From positions 1,612,001 through 1,676,000 of the forward strand of contig PZJY01000003.1 of assembly GCA_031472005.1 (NCBI GenBank): 64,000 nt of DNA, given 5' to 3'. Source of the DNA: Tetracladium setigerum. Taxonomy: Eukaryota; Ascomycota; Leotiomycetes; Helotiales. The notes beneath the pieces are model-generated. The model did no database searches. It was not told the DNA's origin and saw nothing but the letters and a program-made list of their open reading frames with translations. This document shows positions 1-11,500 of the stretch, piece after piece (the stretch's first letter is position 1; each line of letters opens with the position of its first letter). The position numbers and the translations under genes were made by a program.

Positions 1-1594
1 CAAACTAATGCGAGTGTTCGCGCTAGAACTTCCAAAAGAACTGTGGCGTTTTTCTATTCCCTCGTCGGCTTTGGCAGCATCTGATTGGTAGCTTGGATGT
101 CCGCCATTTCAATCTCCGCTCGCTTCGTATTACGCTGCCTTTCCCGACAGGCGACTCCAGTACTGTACCACCAGACCAGTATCATGAAGTCCCTTTTGTG
201 CATCTTGATGAGAAAATAGACCCTATTGGCTGTTCAAGAAGTTCTATTGTGATCCTATATTTTGAATCTTGGCTGTTATAACAGTTATTTTGCGCGCGGG
301 AAAATGTCTTGGCGAACAGGTCCTGTCGCATCATCTGAAGAATGTTGTATGTCTATCCCGTCTAGACTTGATAGTTACATTATTGTTTGGCTATTCTTTT
401 CTGGCAGTCATAGACTGTATGTAAATTGTACCCCAAGAGGTACTTCAATACAGACTTTGGCAAATCTTTTACCAATAAATTTCCAACTCCATTCACGCAC
501 ATGCAACTTCGTCAACGATTCTAGGGCCTGGGCCAGGTAAGCTGAATTATGATCGTTCGACGCTCGGCAAAGGGCCGTGCTAATCGGCTGTTTTTCCTTG
601 CGGAAAGAAAAATACCAACAAATAATTCAACCGATGAATTGCGAAGTCAGTCGGCCTTTGAAATCGGTAAAGAGAATGCAAGCTAGGTGTGCAGAAACTG
701 TGAAAAGATTTGGGCGCCACAGCATGACCAAGATAAGGGGTATTGCAGAGATCAGCGACGTTCAGATCCGTCATCCAAGGGCTCGATGCATTGAAGGGGT
801 TCGGAATTATGATACTATTCCTTAGATTTACGTCTGCCCATCTCCGCCGATTTAGCTGTACCGTGGACTTTGAGGGGAGATATGGACATTGGAGTGTCAA
901 GAAATGTTTTTGATGTGGTGTTAGGCGAGTTCAGCGTGGCAAGAAAGGTAATGCATGAGCACTCTCAGGGAAGCGGAGAAAGGGGGTTATCACCAATTCG
1001 GCTGGGGGAGACCATTGTTGAATTCATCGTTCCCGCCCGTGCTAGAAACACATCAGACTTTCCCAGTAGAATATTTCGTGATAGATAACGGTCAAATTCT
1101 CGGGCTGGTATTGGAATTCTTCCGGGGTCATCACTCGACTTTGCGCACAAGTGGCGCCCTCCATCCATCTTTTTTTCGCAGGGAATTGCGACGTCCAAGG
1201 TTACAGTTCAAAATCGTGTGTTCTTGTTCTTACTTTATTCAATCTTATCAACAATGGGTTGAATCGGGGGAAAAAAAAGAAATGGGCATTTGTTCTGTCT
1301 GTTGTATTGTGGATATCCTTTCAGATGTCAGCACCTGTCCGCAATAACCGCTGCACAATACTTGATTAAAGTCTGCATGATGTTGGTTGGCACTCCCTAT
1401 TCCCCCAGAAAACCTAATTCTCCCAAGAATAAGCTCCTCTTTTAGCGCCTTCAGAGTAATAGCAGAACAAGCTAAATTAGCGAAGTTAACGTGCACAATA
1501 TATTCTTCTCCCCCGCTAACCACAACACAATCCCACCAAAAAAAGTATCAATCGAACACCAAAAAACACAACTCCACACACATTTTCTCATTTT
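1..1594. other. Intergenic, no gene seen
   Basis: Only short unspliceable reading frames of unlike composition occur on either strand. No domain, signal peptide or exon series could be supported. Confidence 0.5.
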
Positions 1595-1699
1595 TGCGTT
1601 CGCCGGGAATCGAACCCGGGGCCCATCGAATGTTGACTCCAATCCTTTTTGATTAGATTGGAATGGCAACGATGGATTTTACCACTAAACCACAAACGC
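1595..1699 (-). tRNA. tRNA-Gly (GCC anticodon) with a 34-nt intron
   Basis: The minus strand folds as a cloverleaf. The acceptor stem GCGTTTG pairs with CGAACGC (one G-U), with discriminator A at 1595. The D arm is GTTT/AAAT, the anticodon stem CATCG/CGATG, and the T arm carries GGTTCGATTCC. The anticodon GCC is the complement of 1665-1667. An intron of about 34 nt (1630-1663) follows position 37, the usual place for nuclear pre-tRNA introns. It contains the inverted pair TCCAATC/GATTGGA, so it can form a hairpin. The gene decodes GGC/GGU glycine codons after splicing by the tRNA splicing endonuclease. A and B boxes are internal, as expected for RNA polymerase III. Confidence 0.95.
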
Positions 1700-2806
1700 T
1701 GATTAACTGCTGTGAATTGAGTTGAGGTCAATCGGTCTAGATCTGCTTTTACAAGATGTGAAGTTGTGCGTTGTGGGGTTTTGCAGCAGGGTAAGTGAGC
1801 AGGCAGGTGGGGGACGAAGTGGATGGATTGAGTTGAGTTGGGATTTTGAGGGCTCATAACCTGTGAAAGGTAGGTGGGAGGGTGACAAGGTGCTATTGGT
1901 GCTACGAGTGCTTAGCTTGTAAAAGGCTTTCTGTGCCGGCGAGTAATGAGAGGATTTATTATATCGGCAATATGTACCTCCGTATCTATTTCCAACGAAA
2001 GAAAACGCGCCAATGGAGATGAGTATAACCATTCAGGGTGAAAATCACAATATTCCTAGATTGATTTGCAACTCATTCTGCCACCGCATACTCTCTTGTT
2101 CTGCAACTTATCCTCGCCATCCGATGATCCGAAATCTTTGGTTCCTACATTCCCATTTTGTGTGTTCGTCAATGCCCGCTTCGCGTTTGAGACTTGGCAT
2201 TGAGATTTAGTATCCAAGGGAGTCAGATGTCCCTTCCCATGTCAGCAGTCGACTTGCCTAACTTCCCTTGCAACTTCGATACCATCATAAGGTGTCATGG
2301 ATTAATTTTCCCATTCTTGTGACCTGTATGGGGTCAGTAAGCTTGCTGCTCTTGCTCAGGCGCTTATCACCCTCCGCTCAACCTCGGCTTAGTTGACTCG
2401 CCTGAGGACCTGAGCCCTCTGAGTAACTCAACTGAGTACGCTGAGCACCCTGAGCAGCTCGCCCGAGCTGGCCTGATCATCCTGAGCAAGATTTACCACA
2501 TTGTCAGGTGTTTTGGCTTCCCGCTCTTTTCGCCAATCACACTTAATCTGCCCTCTGTTCTCACATCAATTTTGTCAAGTTTAGACGACAATGCTCAAGG
2601 AGCCTAAACAAGATCCCAAGCAAGATCCCAAGGAACCCAAAGTGAACAACTTCCAAAATTATACCCAGTGCTTTGCAAGTTGGTCCAATATGGATATCCT
2701 TAAGGAAAGTACTGCTCTTTCCTCTATAAATTCCTTCCTATCTATAACGAAGAGAAGCAGATCTGGCATCGAGTTTCCAACCCCTTGGCAGAGTTTATGA
2801 TTGTCT
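1700..2806. other. Intergenic, repeat-bearing
   Basis: No gene is supported. The stretch contains the CTGAG/CTCAG-rich block listed separately at 2353-2490. A 69-codon reading frame at 2591 starts with a short KQDP repeat but has no further support. Confidence 0.45.
2353..2490. repeat. CTGAG/CTCAG-rich degenerate repeat block
   Basis: Within about 140 nt the pentamer CTGAG or its complement CTCAG, usually as GCTCAGG or CTGAGC, recurs many times with irregular spacing. Flanking DNA lacks this. A similar shorter block lies at 7093-7140 next to an ankyrin relic. No terminal inverted repeats or target-site duplication could be recognised, so this could be a degenerate minisatellite or the remnant of a small element. 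Confidence 0.55.
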
Positions 2807-4448
2807 CTACAAGATGTCAGCCATGAATTCACTTGGCCGAAATAGGATCCAAGTTTGTCTTGCCATATTTAATCGCGGGTGATACTTGCTTGCTGTCAAT
2901 TCTGGTTCTGGACAATGTGAAGTGCATGAACATACCACAGCAAAATGATCGCCCCGGTCTATAAGAAGACGTGCTCCTAGGGCAACGTCGCCCCAGAATA
3001 GCTGAGCATAAGTGTACAGTGATAGTGGACACTCCTGCCACACTTTTACTCGCAGCCCAGAGTTGAGATCTTCAGGCATCAAGAACTCGGATTGTTGGAC
3101 GCGTCCGCCATTCTCGTTTATCGATATAAGTGCCTGATGGTGTCTTGGGCTCATCGAATACCATAAGAGGTAGCAGAGACCGCAGGATGGCTCAGGAAAT
3201 GTTGTCTGTTCAATTGAATCTTAGTGAATCTCATCTCCCATGAATTGAGAAATGAAGTCGCTTCGAGGCCAGAAGTCATGCCATTCCACCAGTCGGGTGA
3301 GGTAGGCCAGAGGAGCCCATTATCAACTCCGACTTGGAAGTGAAGTTGCTACATCGCTCACATAAGGTCGTGTCGTTTAGCGAATCGAGGCTTCGTGAGC
3401 TGAGGGGGAACCAGCAAGGGCTGCTCATTCTCCACTTATGATTCAAGAAGTAGAACGGAAACAAATCTGCTGTGGTATAACTCAGATAATAGATTATATA
3501 CCAAATGAAAAGTAATGCTCGAAGTGTTAATATGCTGACGTCCCAAAGATGAAATCCCAAGAGAGATTGATCCGGACGGAACGCGAAGCCCAGGCCTACA
3601 ACGGTGACAGCCCAAAAAGCGTACCATGCGGCTGGTATGAAAGGTGCGAAAGCGTAAAGTATGACATGCAGTGAAAGAGACCAGGCGCCAATCCATAGAA
3701 TTCCGAAATTCTCGTCCCATGGCCATATTTGATGATGTATCAGGCCAATGAATCCGAGCGATAATAATATCCCAGGAGTATGAGCTGGATATGCTAAGAT
3801 ACTATTCACAGTAATCACTAACAGTATGGTAACCTCCAAAATAATACCCAGCGTAAAGTAGCTTATCATAACTCCGGGGAGATGGATGCCATTACTCTCC
3901 AGATGGCAGTTGAAAAGAACCATGGCGCTGGAGACGAAGTTTTCTAGAGTGGATCCAAGGAGGGATGGGAGAACCAGAAGGGTCCATAAGACCCAGAACA
4001 CAACTGGTGGCATCTCGTACTGTGAATGAATGAAGCACCGCACCGTGAACACGATCGCGTCATATCTGACCCATAGACTCGAGTGTATATGAGCGAGGCT
4101 AAGCCAGAACGCACACCAAGGGTTTTGCGACAGCTGATTGTCCGCTGTGCGCATGAGAATAAGAAAAGTGCAAAGGATGATCCAGAATGCTAGCCTGAAG
4201 CTGGTCAAGGCGAATAAGGCAAAAAAGCCCCAGAAGACAATCCATAGTCGCGAATCTAGTAATTATTGTCCTGGGTGTGTCTCAGCGAGTGGCGAAAATT
4301 ATTTCAAATATCAACAATAAAAATTGATGGTTGACAATAAATTCGAGGTCGAAGCGTTCGGCCTCAAAACACGCGGCATGCCGGCTGCCAGTCGCCGAAT
4401 CGCAGTGGCTGTATCAAACGCAGCTACGGACAAGGGCATAAAATCCAT
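2807..4448 (-). pseudogene. Decayed multi-pass membrane protein with a HET-type Cys motif region
   Basis: Exon 1 (4448-4316) starts MDFMPLS and joins through a 60-nt intron (4256-4315, phase 1) to a long frame from 4255. That frame encodes about seven hydrophobic segments, then CERCSNF, a C-x2-C motif of the kind that opens many fungal HET-family proteins. The frame stops at 3276-3278. One frame over the sequence continues sensibly (VEWHDFW, then CGLCYLLWYSMS), but it carries a TAA at 3221-3223 and later switches frame again near 2840-2900. No HET core domain follows. Seen: at least two frame changes and one stop. Inference: the gene was a membrane protein fused to a HET-like N-terminal region and is now a relic truncated before the HET domain. 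The frame changes here are not simply a missing G/C, unlike those in the intact genes of this window. Confidence 0.6.
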
Positions 4449-4586
4449 CTGATAGCCAATCTTCGTGTCAACCAGGTTCTTCTATTTGTCGTCGAATGTC
4501 ATTCATCTTCCGAAAACAAAAAAGTGGGTATCTTCAGCTCTATACAATCCAAGTCTCTAACGCAATTGTTCTCTTCCAGACTCAAT

Positions 4587-6253
4587 TCAATCATCACTTT
4601 CGCTCACCAACTCATTACTACTTTCGTCGCTTTCTCCAATGCCATCTTCCGAAGTGTCTTCTGTCAGAGACTCACTTTCCTCAGAAGCTATATACTCTGC
4701 CTCTGAAAAATCATCGCAGGTTTTCCCGTGTGGCTCACCTGTTTTCGATTTTGTTTTGTCGTCTCCGCTGTCTTCATACTCCTACGAGGCTATTAGATAT
4801 GGGCGAACATAAATTATTCATGGTGACTCACAAAGACCTGGAAAGGTTTCCGAGCGTTAGCTTTGCCCCGGCTCAAGTCCACAATCTCTTCCATGATATC
4901 TTCAATCCTTGCAAGCAATTTCATTGCCTTCTTATCCGCTTCAAACTCTTCTGGAGAAACTCTTTCTCGGCGCGATACGAGAATACCATGTAAACGATCA
5001 TGCTCTTCTCTTAGGTGTGACGTATCGATTTTTCTGAAATGATGCTGTATCTGAACTGTAGCGACTGTGGCTTGGCAGTCAATCATCCGGAGCACCATTG
5101 GGCTCCAACAGCCATAATCCGCCGGGGAGACTTGATACATCTTCTTGAATGCTCTGGTGGCTTCCGAAAGGTAGTCTTCGGGGACCAGCCCAGCTACAAA
5201 GAGCGCTCTGTCGACGGCACCATTTGGCCGGTGTGCAGCAACATTGCCGCTGAGTATGATGGCCCTATCTTTGTCGGCTTGTTTGATCTTGAGGAGGGTC
5301 TCCCTGGCAGCTTCCAAGTTTCGCAATCGAATAGCTACGCCAATCTGCAAGATGGGTTGGACCAGATCCCGAGTATTCTCAAGGTCGAGCTTGTACCTCG
5401 TCAGGTCTTTGATATCCTGCGCCTGTAAGACATTCTGATCCTCTACTCTAAGCATCCGTTGTTTGGTATCATCTCTCTCAGACTTGAGTTGCTCGCAAAG
5501 TGTCTCAAGCTGGGTCTTCTCCAATTTGAGAGTCTCCAAGTCCTCTTGTAAAACTTCGGATTGTCTCCTCAGCTCATCGTGACTTTTTCGTAAAGCTTGT
5601 ATGGTAGACGCCGTATCATGTTTTCCCGATGAGGATGTCTTCTTTGTTTTGGGATCATTCAACTCGTTGCTCAATCTTGACACTTCTTCCCTCTCTTTTT
5701 TGAGCTTATCGTGAAATCTCTGTGACTTGGTCTTCAAAGTAGCACTTTCCCGCGTGAGCTGCTCAACTTTTTCTTCCTTGACAGTTACTTCCCTACGCAA
5801 TGCCTGGATGCTGGCGCGATCCCGTTTCGATGCTTCTTCGCGACGTTGCAGTATTGTCCTGTACTCATCAATCTTAGTGGCCTTCTTCTGGTCTTCCTTT
5901 CTGAGTCTTTTCAATTTCTTGGTTGCCTGGTGCCGTTGGCCATCAATCTCATCCCTGTCCCTTCTAAGCTCCTCCAGCTCCCGCAACTTTCTCCTCAAAC
6001 GCCTACGCCCATGATCACGTTCCTTCCTGACCGTATCAATATCCTCATCATCACTTGCGGCATAAGCTCGGTGTCGGGTGGGTTCTTTTGGTCTCTTCTT
6101 CCCCAAAATAGATTTCCACTGGCTGAAGCCTGATGAAAAATCCGGCTCTTTGATGGCTTGATCTCTACGGTTTTTGTTCTTCCGGGGAGATGTTGAAAGG
6201 CCAGTAAATTCGCGTAGGAGTGAAGGGAGCGACGTCGTGCTAGACTCTGCCAT
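4587..6253 (-). CDS. Coiled-coil protein with an acidic C-terminal tail, function unknown
   Basis: Two exons (6253-4832 and 4781-4587) are joined by a 50-nt intron (GTGAGT donor, CTAAT branch, TAG acceptor, phase 0), giving about 538 residues. Residues 1-75 are basic and Ser-rich, starting MAESSTT. Residues about 80-300 are an almost unbroken heptad-like coiled coil rich in Arg, Glu and Lys. Residues about 300-450 look globular and helical. The last 64 residues are strongly acidic (repeated SES, SED, SDES), closing with ESDD. The splice is supported because reading through the donor ends after three codons, while the spliced frame yields the coherent acidic tail. I do not recognise a named family; long coiled coils of this kind are often scaffolds, but no function is assigned. 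Confidence 0.85.
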
Positions 6254-6945
6254 TCTTGGGGAGCTGGTCGAGGATCAGTGCGTTGGTCGAAGGCTCGATC
6301 TTGAGCCACGTTACAATCTTGATTCTGATTGGATGACATCTCGACGCCTGGCATCACTTTCGAATTCACTCCGTGACTCGCTCACCATAGTCGCCCTTGG
6401 GCTGAACCATTTGGGAGACCTGATATGGGGTAGGGAAAAACAAGTAGGAGTTGGGGCAAGTCTGTTAGAGGGCTGTTTTGCTCGAAAATGAGCCGATGCC
6501 AAGCTTGAGAGAGATAGGTGGGTTGTTTTGCAATCGTTTTCCCAATCACAACCATCAATCTCCCAATTGAGAAGAAGAAAGAATACTTCCAGTGAATTTC
6601 CATGATATTAGTAGCTTTAATTACTGCGTACAGTCCCATTTCACTCACATTCTTTCCCAAAAGTCGTAAAAGCTACGTAGTAGCTCGCCAGGGAGGTTTG
6701 CCACAATTGTTGTTTCGATCCAAGAGATGGTGCATTAATTCCACTTGTTTCGCCTCGTTTTTATTTACTCTTGTTCGTTTATTAACAGGTGGTCTTTAAC
6801 TCGAATTAGCTTTTTTCAGGAACAAGATAATTAAATGCTATTCCATTTATATTCCATATTAAAGATAGAGTTGGGTACATTCTCCAACACGCTCAGAACG
6901 GTACCCAAATTGACCACCAAACAATCAACAATAGCTGATTAATTA
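6254..6945. other. Intergenic, no gene seen
   Basis: Upstream side of the coiled-coil gene. It is AT-rich toward 6820-6945 and contains nothing recognisable on either strand. Confidence 0.45.
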
Positions 6946-7092
6946 TCAAAACCTACGCAACCCTTTTTGATATGATTTCAATATCTTCACTACATCGTAA
7001 GAATTATACCTTTCGGCCAAACTCATAGCAGTCTGGTTGAAGTAATCCTTAGTATCAGCATGTACCCTCGCCTTAGCAGCAATCTCAAGATA
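6946..7092 (-). pseudogene. Ankyrin-repeat C-terminal fragment (relic)
   Basis: A 48-codon minus-strand frame without a start codon ends in TGA at 6946-6948. It contains QTAMSLAERYNSYDVVKIL, the helix-turn-helix pattern of an ankyrin repeat (TALHLA..., EVVKLLL), preceded by a typical inter-repeat piece (ARVHADTKD). It begins exactly where a GCTCAGG-rich block starts (7093-7140) and no further ankyrin repeats are found upstream. It is therefore probably the last exon or tail of a lost ankyrin protein, cut off by rearrangement at the repeat. Its codons are undamaged, so the loss may be recent. Confidence 0.55.
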
Positions 7093-7140
7093 TCAGGCTC
7101 TGCTCAGGCTCGGCTCAGGCATGCTCACTCTCAGCTCAGG
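7093..7140. repeat. GCTCAGG-type short repeat block
   Basis: Five to six closely spaced copies of CTCAGG/CTCAG (caggctctgctcaggctcgg and following) resemble the longer block at 2353-2490. It directly abuts the ankyrin fragment. Confidence 0.5.
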
Positions 7141-7400
7141 TTAAAGCAGCAGTTTCTCACGTCCGGAGACTAGAACGGAACAAGCGAAAGGCAAAATTAA
7201 TCCTGAGTCTATAGATATTGAGCTTGGAATCCCACGGATCTCTCCATCCCTCACTCTCAAGCCTTCACAAAACTTTAATTATCACAACTGAACCGCAACA
7301 CTTACAGCCGCATTCCATCGCACGCGCTGCTCAGCAACAGAACGACGCAAATCATTGTCGCAATTTCGAGCATTGTAGGTCTTCTCTTTTCTCCGTATCA

Positions 7401-7806
7401 ATGGCCGGATCCAGCATCAATTCGTCAGTAGATACCTGTTTCTCTGTTGCAGCTTCGATGCCATTCTTTATCGCACAAACCCTTACTCGCATGATTGCAA
7501 CAGAAACCAAAAAAGAAAAATAGGAGACAGAGACGTAGTAGGTCGAGGGAGAGGATCCGATCAAGAACAAAAAGGGACAAGAAGAGAACACTTGCAAAAG
7601 ACCGCAGGAAGACAGAGGAGGTAAATCGAAGGTTACGAACCACCGAACAAAGCCAAGTCGTGGGAACTCTCCAAGGAAACCCGTATCACTTCGCGGCCCT
7701 TATCCCCATCCACTTCACTCCAGGTGGTTTCTCCACTCATGTTATTCCAGATGGCGTGTTGTATTTACCAGGGGATTTTATTTTGAAGACTATGTCTATA
7801 TATTGA
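7401..7806 (+). CDS. Possible small basic protein, hypothetical
   Basis: A tentative two-exon model: ATG at 7401, nine codons, an intron 7428-7503 (GTAGAT...ACAG), then a 100-codon frame to TGA at 7804-7806, giving about 109 residues. The second exon starts strongly basic (KPKKKNRRQRR, several SR/RS pairs, like a nuclear localisation tract). It ends in a hydrophobic, Pro/Gly-containing part (HFTPGGFSTHVIPDG). I recognise no family. Nothing but frame length and composition supports it, and the frame could be fortuitous. Confidence 0.3.
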
Positions 7807-8500
7807 AACCTGAACCTGCCTGTTTGTGGGGAGGGGAGGAGCCACGATAATGATGAAGTGGGGACCTTTTTTCCTAAGCCCAGCGTTTAATGCTACGGGT
7901 GTTCGATTTTGCGAATGACACAGAGTAATGGGGAATCAAAAGCCTTTTGGCGACACGGGAAAAAGTCGAGAGAGAGAATAGTTCCTTCTTTGAGAAGCGT
8001 TGAGGGAAATATGTACCGTGTCGTACAGAATCAGACAATATGCTATTTCTAAACAGTAAACTCTGCTCTACACTTAAGCTCCAAGATCAACATACCCTAT
8101 TTACGTACACTGTGACTGATTGTTCGTATGAATCAACTGCCGATGCAGAGTAGAATTCAGGATCCTACCTACTTAGTGTCGTCTATTACCATACCCGGAC
8201 GAGACCAATTGAAATTTGGTGCCAGAAAAGCCTTCCCAAACTGCGAACAAAGTAGGTATGATTACAATATATATATGAAAATTCTATGTAGTGTCGTCTG
8301 ATGTTTCCTTCCGTCTGCGCAATACAATAACACAACTAAAAACAAAAACTCCAAAACCTGCTATGCAAGGATAATGCTGAAAAATAAATTGGTGCACCAT
8401 TCTTGAATATTCAACTCCCAATTATGCTCGTGCGAGCGAATACACACACTTTCTTTCTCTCTCTCTCTTCCAATTCTAGTCTCACGTCTAAGTCTCACGT
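7807..8500. other. Intergenic, with a CT-rich microsatellite near 8450
   Basis: Between the doubtful small gene and the 3' end of the GHKL-ATPase gene. It contains a (CT)n tract at about 8451-8468 and no supported coding sequence. Confidence 0.5.
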
Positions 8501-11500
8501 CTAATCCAGCAAACTTCTACTCCCAACCCCACTTCCACTTGGTGGAGGCGGAGGTAACGAATGATTCACGCTCGACTGGTTAGACGAGGGGGCAGCGAGA
8601 TAAATCGAAGCCCTTGCCATCACCTTGGGGAAATAATGTGCGATGAGCGATTCCCTGCATAAAATAGTTAGTCAGAATTTTGTCATCTTCAATGAATGAA
8701 ACTTGGAAAACAAAACAAAACAAGGTAGATAGTCGGCAAGCTGGGAGGGGAGGGAGTAGAGACTCACGTATAAAACGAATGATCAGCATTATGTTCCTTG
8801 ACCAAATTATGTGCCAACTCGTGCGCACACGTAACCCACCAGTAGGCCAGAGCTTCAACCCTACCCATTCCCGCATCGCTGCCCTTCTCATGCAATTGCT
8901 GCCAAAACCTAAAATTCGCAAACAGTGACCCGCTGGCATTAAATGCAATGGTGTTTCCTCTCTCGTCGTAGAAGATTTGCAGAGCCTTGTGTGGAAGCAG
9001 GTAAATATCCGCCACTTCGTGCAAGATCTGCGCAAAGGTATTAAGAGAGTCTACATTTTTGGATAGGAAATCGGTCGGGGCGAGGGTCTGAGAGAGGTCT
9101 TTTGAGATGAAGATCTTGGTGCTGTTAGATGTTGTAGCGAGGAAGGTTAAGTTTTGTGCTGGTGTCGAGTCGCAGTACGTTGCTGCTTCTTTGATGTTTT
9201 GTGTGGTTGGTGGGGAGAAGAGGGTTGATGAGTCGTGGGCGCGTGAGGATGCGATGGCTTTCAGGAGGTTTTGTTGGATTTGATGGGGCGAGGAGACAGT
9301 TTCTGTGCCGGTGTTTTTGGGACCGGGTTTGGTTCCTGACGAGGAGGCGGCTTCATTGTAACTTGGTGGTGGGGATTGTCATCGTGTTGGTTTGGACCAC
9401 CAAGGAAGTTGTTGATTTGTTGTTGGATTCCAGGTTGTGATTGGTTGTCAGGGCTGCTGCTTCTTCCTCTGAAACGCTTCGTGAGATTTGAAAATAGTCC
9501 ACGAGATCTTGTCTTTTCGGGCATAGGCGAATTTTCAGGCGATTCGGCTCCGAAAGCACCTGGCATAGCAACTTCCTTGGAATGGCGGTTATCACGAGCT
9601 GGCGTCGGAGCAGGAACAGGCACTGGTGCAGGCTGGTTCTGTTCTTTCCACAGACGCTCCTGCTCCTTGATGTGTTGCTGCTCTGCTTCGAGGTGTTTCT
9701 TTTGTGCTTCTTCTGCAATTCTTGCCTCAGCTTCTTTGGCTCGGAGGATTCGTTCGACGTTGTAACCTCGAGAACGAAGCTGATACAGACTTAAGTTGAG
9801 GAAAGATTCAAGTAGAAGAATTTCACTCTGGGTTGGTCGATCAAGCAATAATCTGCAGAGAGCCTGACTCATTTGGTATGTGTCGGTGTTCTCGGCTGTG
9901 ACAAAAAGTATGTATCCTTTGTACCGATCATGCTGATATGCTGCTGATCTCTTTTCCGTGTGTGAAAGTGAGTGTCCGCGGAGAGATCGCCGAAGGCTGA
10001 TGGAGCTGACCACCTGCAACGAAAGATTTTTCTCCATCCAACGAGCATCGTGCCTGATATCACTAGCTTTGACTTGATGGAGGAAGATTTTTGATCTTTC
10101 CAAAATATGGCTTCGAAGCTTGACAGCGATAGCTTGCTTATCAGCAACTGGTCCAAGTCGGAGGTCCTCCTGCACCAGACTACCTAATGTCTGAGCGCCA
10201 AGTGCAAGATAGAACTCTTCCATCCTGTCATCCATAGGGGCGCAAATCAAAGATGCCTTAAACAAACGATAGCTATTGTAATCATCGACCTAGAAGAAGT
10301 TAGTCGATTTTGCGTATTACACAAGGACGAAAATACTTTCCACCACGATCTGACTTGGAGTAGCGAGTTGATACTGCTTTATCGACGAAGCCTCGTCGTC
10401 TTCTTGATCTGAACCAGCTCCATCATTCATGGCGCTTTGCCGAGACTTTTCCTTGCTGCTTGGTATCTCTACCGAACCAAGGAGCCACTTTGCGCTCTTC
10501 ATTTGTTTGTAAAGCAGCTTGTCCCTCTTCAAAGTCGGTAGCTCCTCTGCCAAACTCTTCAATAGATTCAGGTACTTCTCGGGGCTTTGCATAACACTCA
10601 ATAAGCGGGCTGGCTCCTTGCTGACCAAAGCAGCAAGCTCCAACTTGGTCGGTTCATGTTTAGAACCGCACTTCAACAAGAAAGTATTTGCTCGGTCACC
10701 AAAATCAACAAAATCGAAAATGTCGCTATAGGTGGACGAAGAACCAAGATAGCACTGGAGAGGAGAGAGGTGTTTGACACTTGCTCTCTCTGCCACCTTC
10801 TCGGCAGGGAAGCCACTCTCGGTGTATTTGGTTGACACGGGGACAATTTTTGCATCGGCTATTTTGGCGACATGATTTTGACCAAGCTCGCCCAGGCGAC
10901 TTGCAAAGTAGGCGAAAAGCGTGGTAGCGTCGCGACGGTTTTGTGGCGGCTTTGCGAGAAGCCGATTGACACATTCAGTCATGGGAGGATCCATTGCAAC
11001 ACCGAATTTCTAGGTTCATTAGCCGCATTCTTTACTTAATGGTGGGAATTCACTTACGTTAGCATGAGTACGCAAATCCTTCCTCAGAATACTAAACCCA
11101 AGAACAGCACAGTCCTCGTTCGTGAAGCATTCAGCTGGAGAGACAAGACGTTTGTCATCTCCCTCGAGAGCCAGGAATTGTTTGGTTGAAGTACCGACCG
11201 AGAAGGTCGCATAATTGTTCATATGGTGTGTGGCAATAAAATAGTTCATTGCCTTGTCTCTTGTCACCTGATCGGTCGAGGTCATCATTTCGATGAGTTC
11301 TGGAACAGAAGGATATGGTCGAATCCCGAGTTTGCTTAGGAATCGCCCTTCTTGACTACCGGCTCTATAAGATCCAGGTGGTCCAGCCCATTGTAAAATT
11401 GGCAGGCCGAGATTTCGCAGATCATCTCGCGGTTCAAATAGCTCTGAAACTCGGTAAAGTTTTGTTGTGCCTTGAGTCGATTCGGAGCCCTTGGATCTGT

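Noticed and set aside
3152..3328. Treating the membrane/HET-like gene as intact by adding one base, as for the other genes
   Set aside because: Adding a base at the first break leads to a frame that stops at about 3150 and does not contain the CGLC motif; the motif-bearing frame needs a base removed and still has a TAA.
9376..9794. Plus-strand Cys-rich frames
   Set aside because: Shadows of the Gln/Lys-rich linker of the GHKL-ATPase gene.
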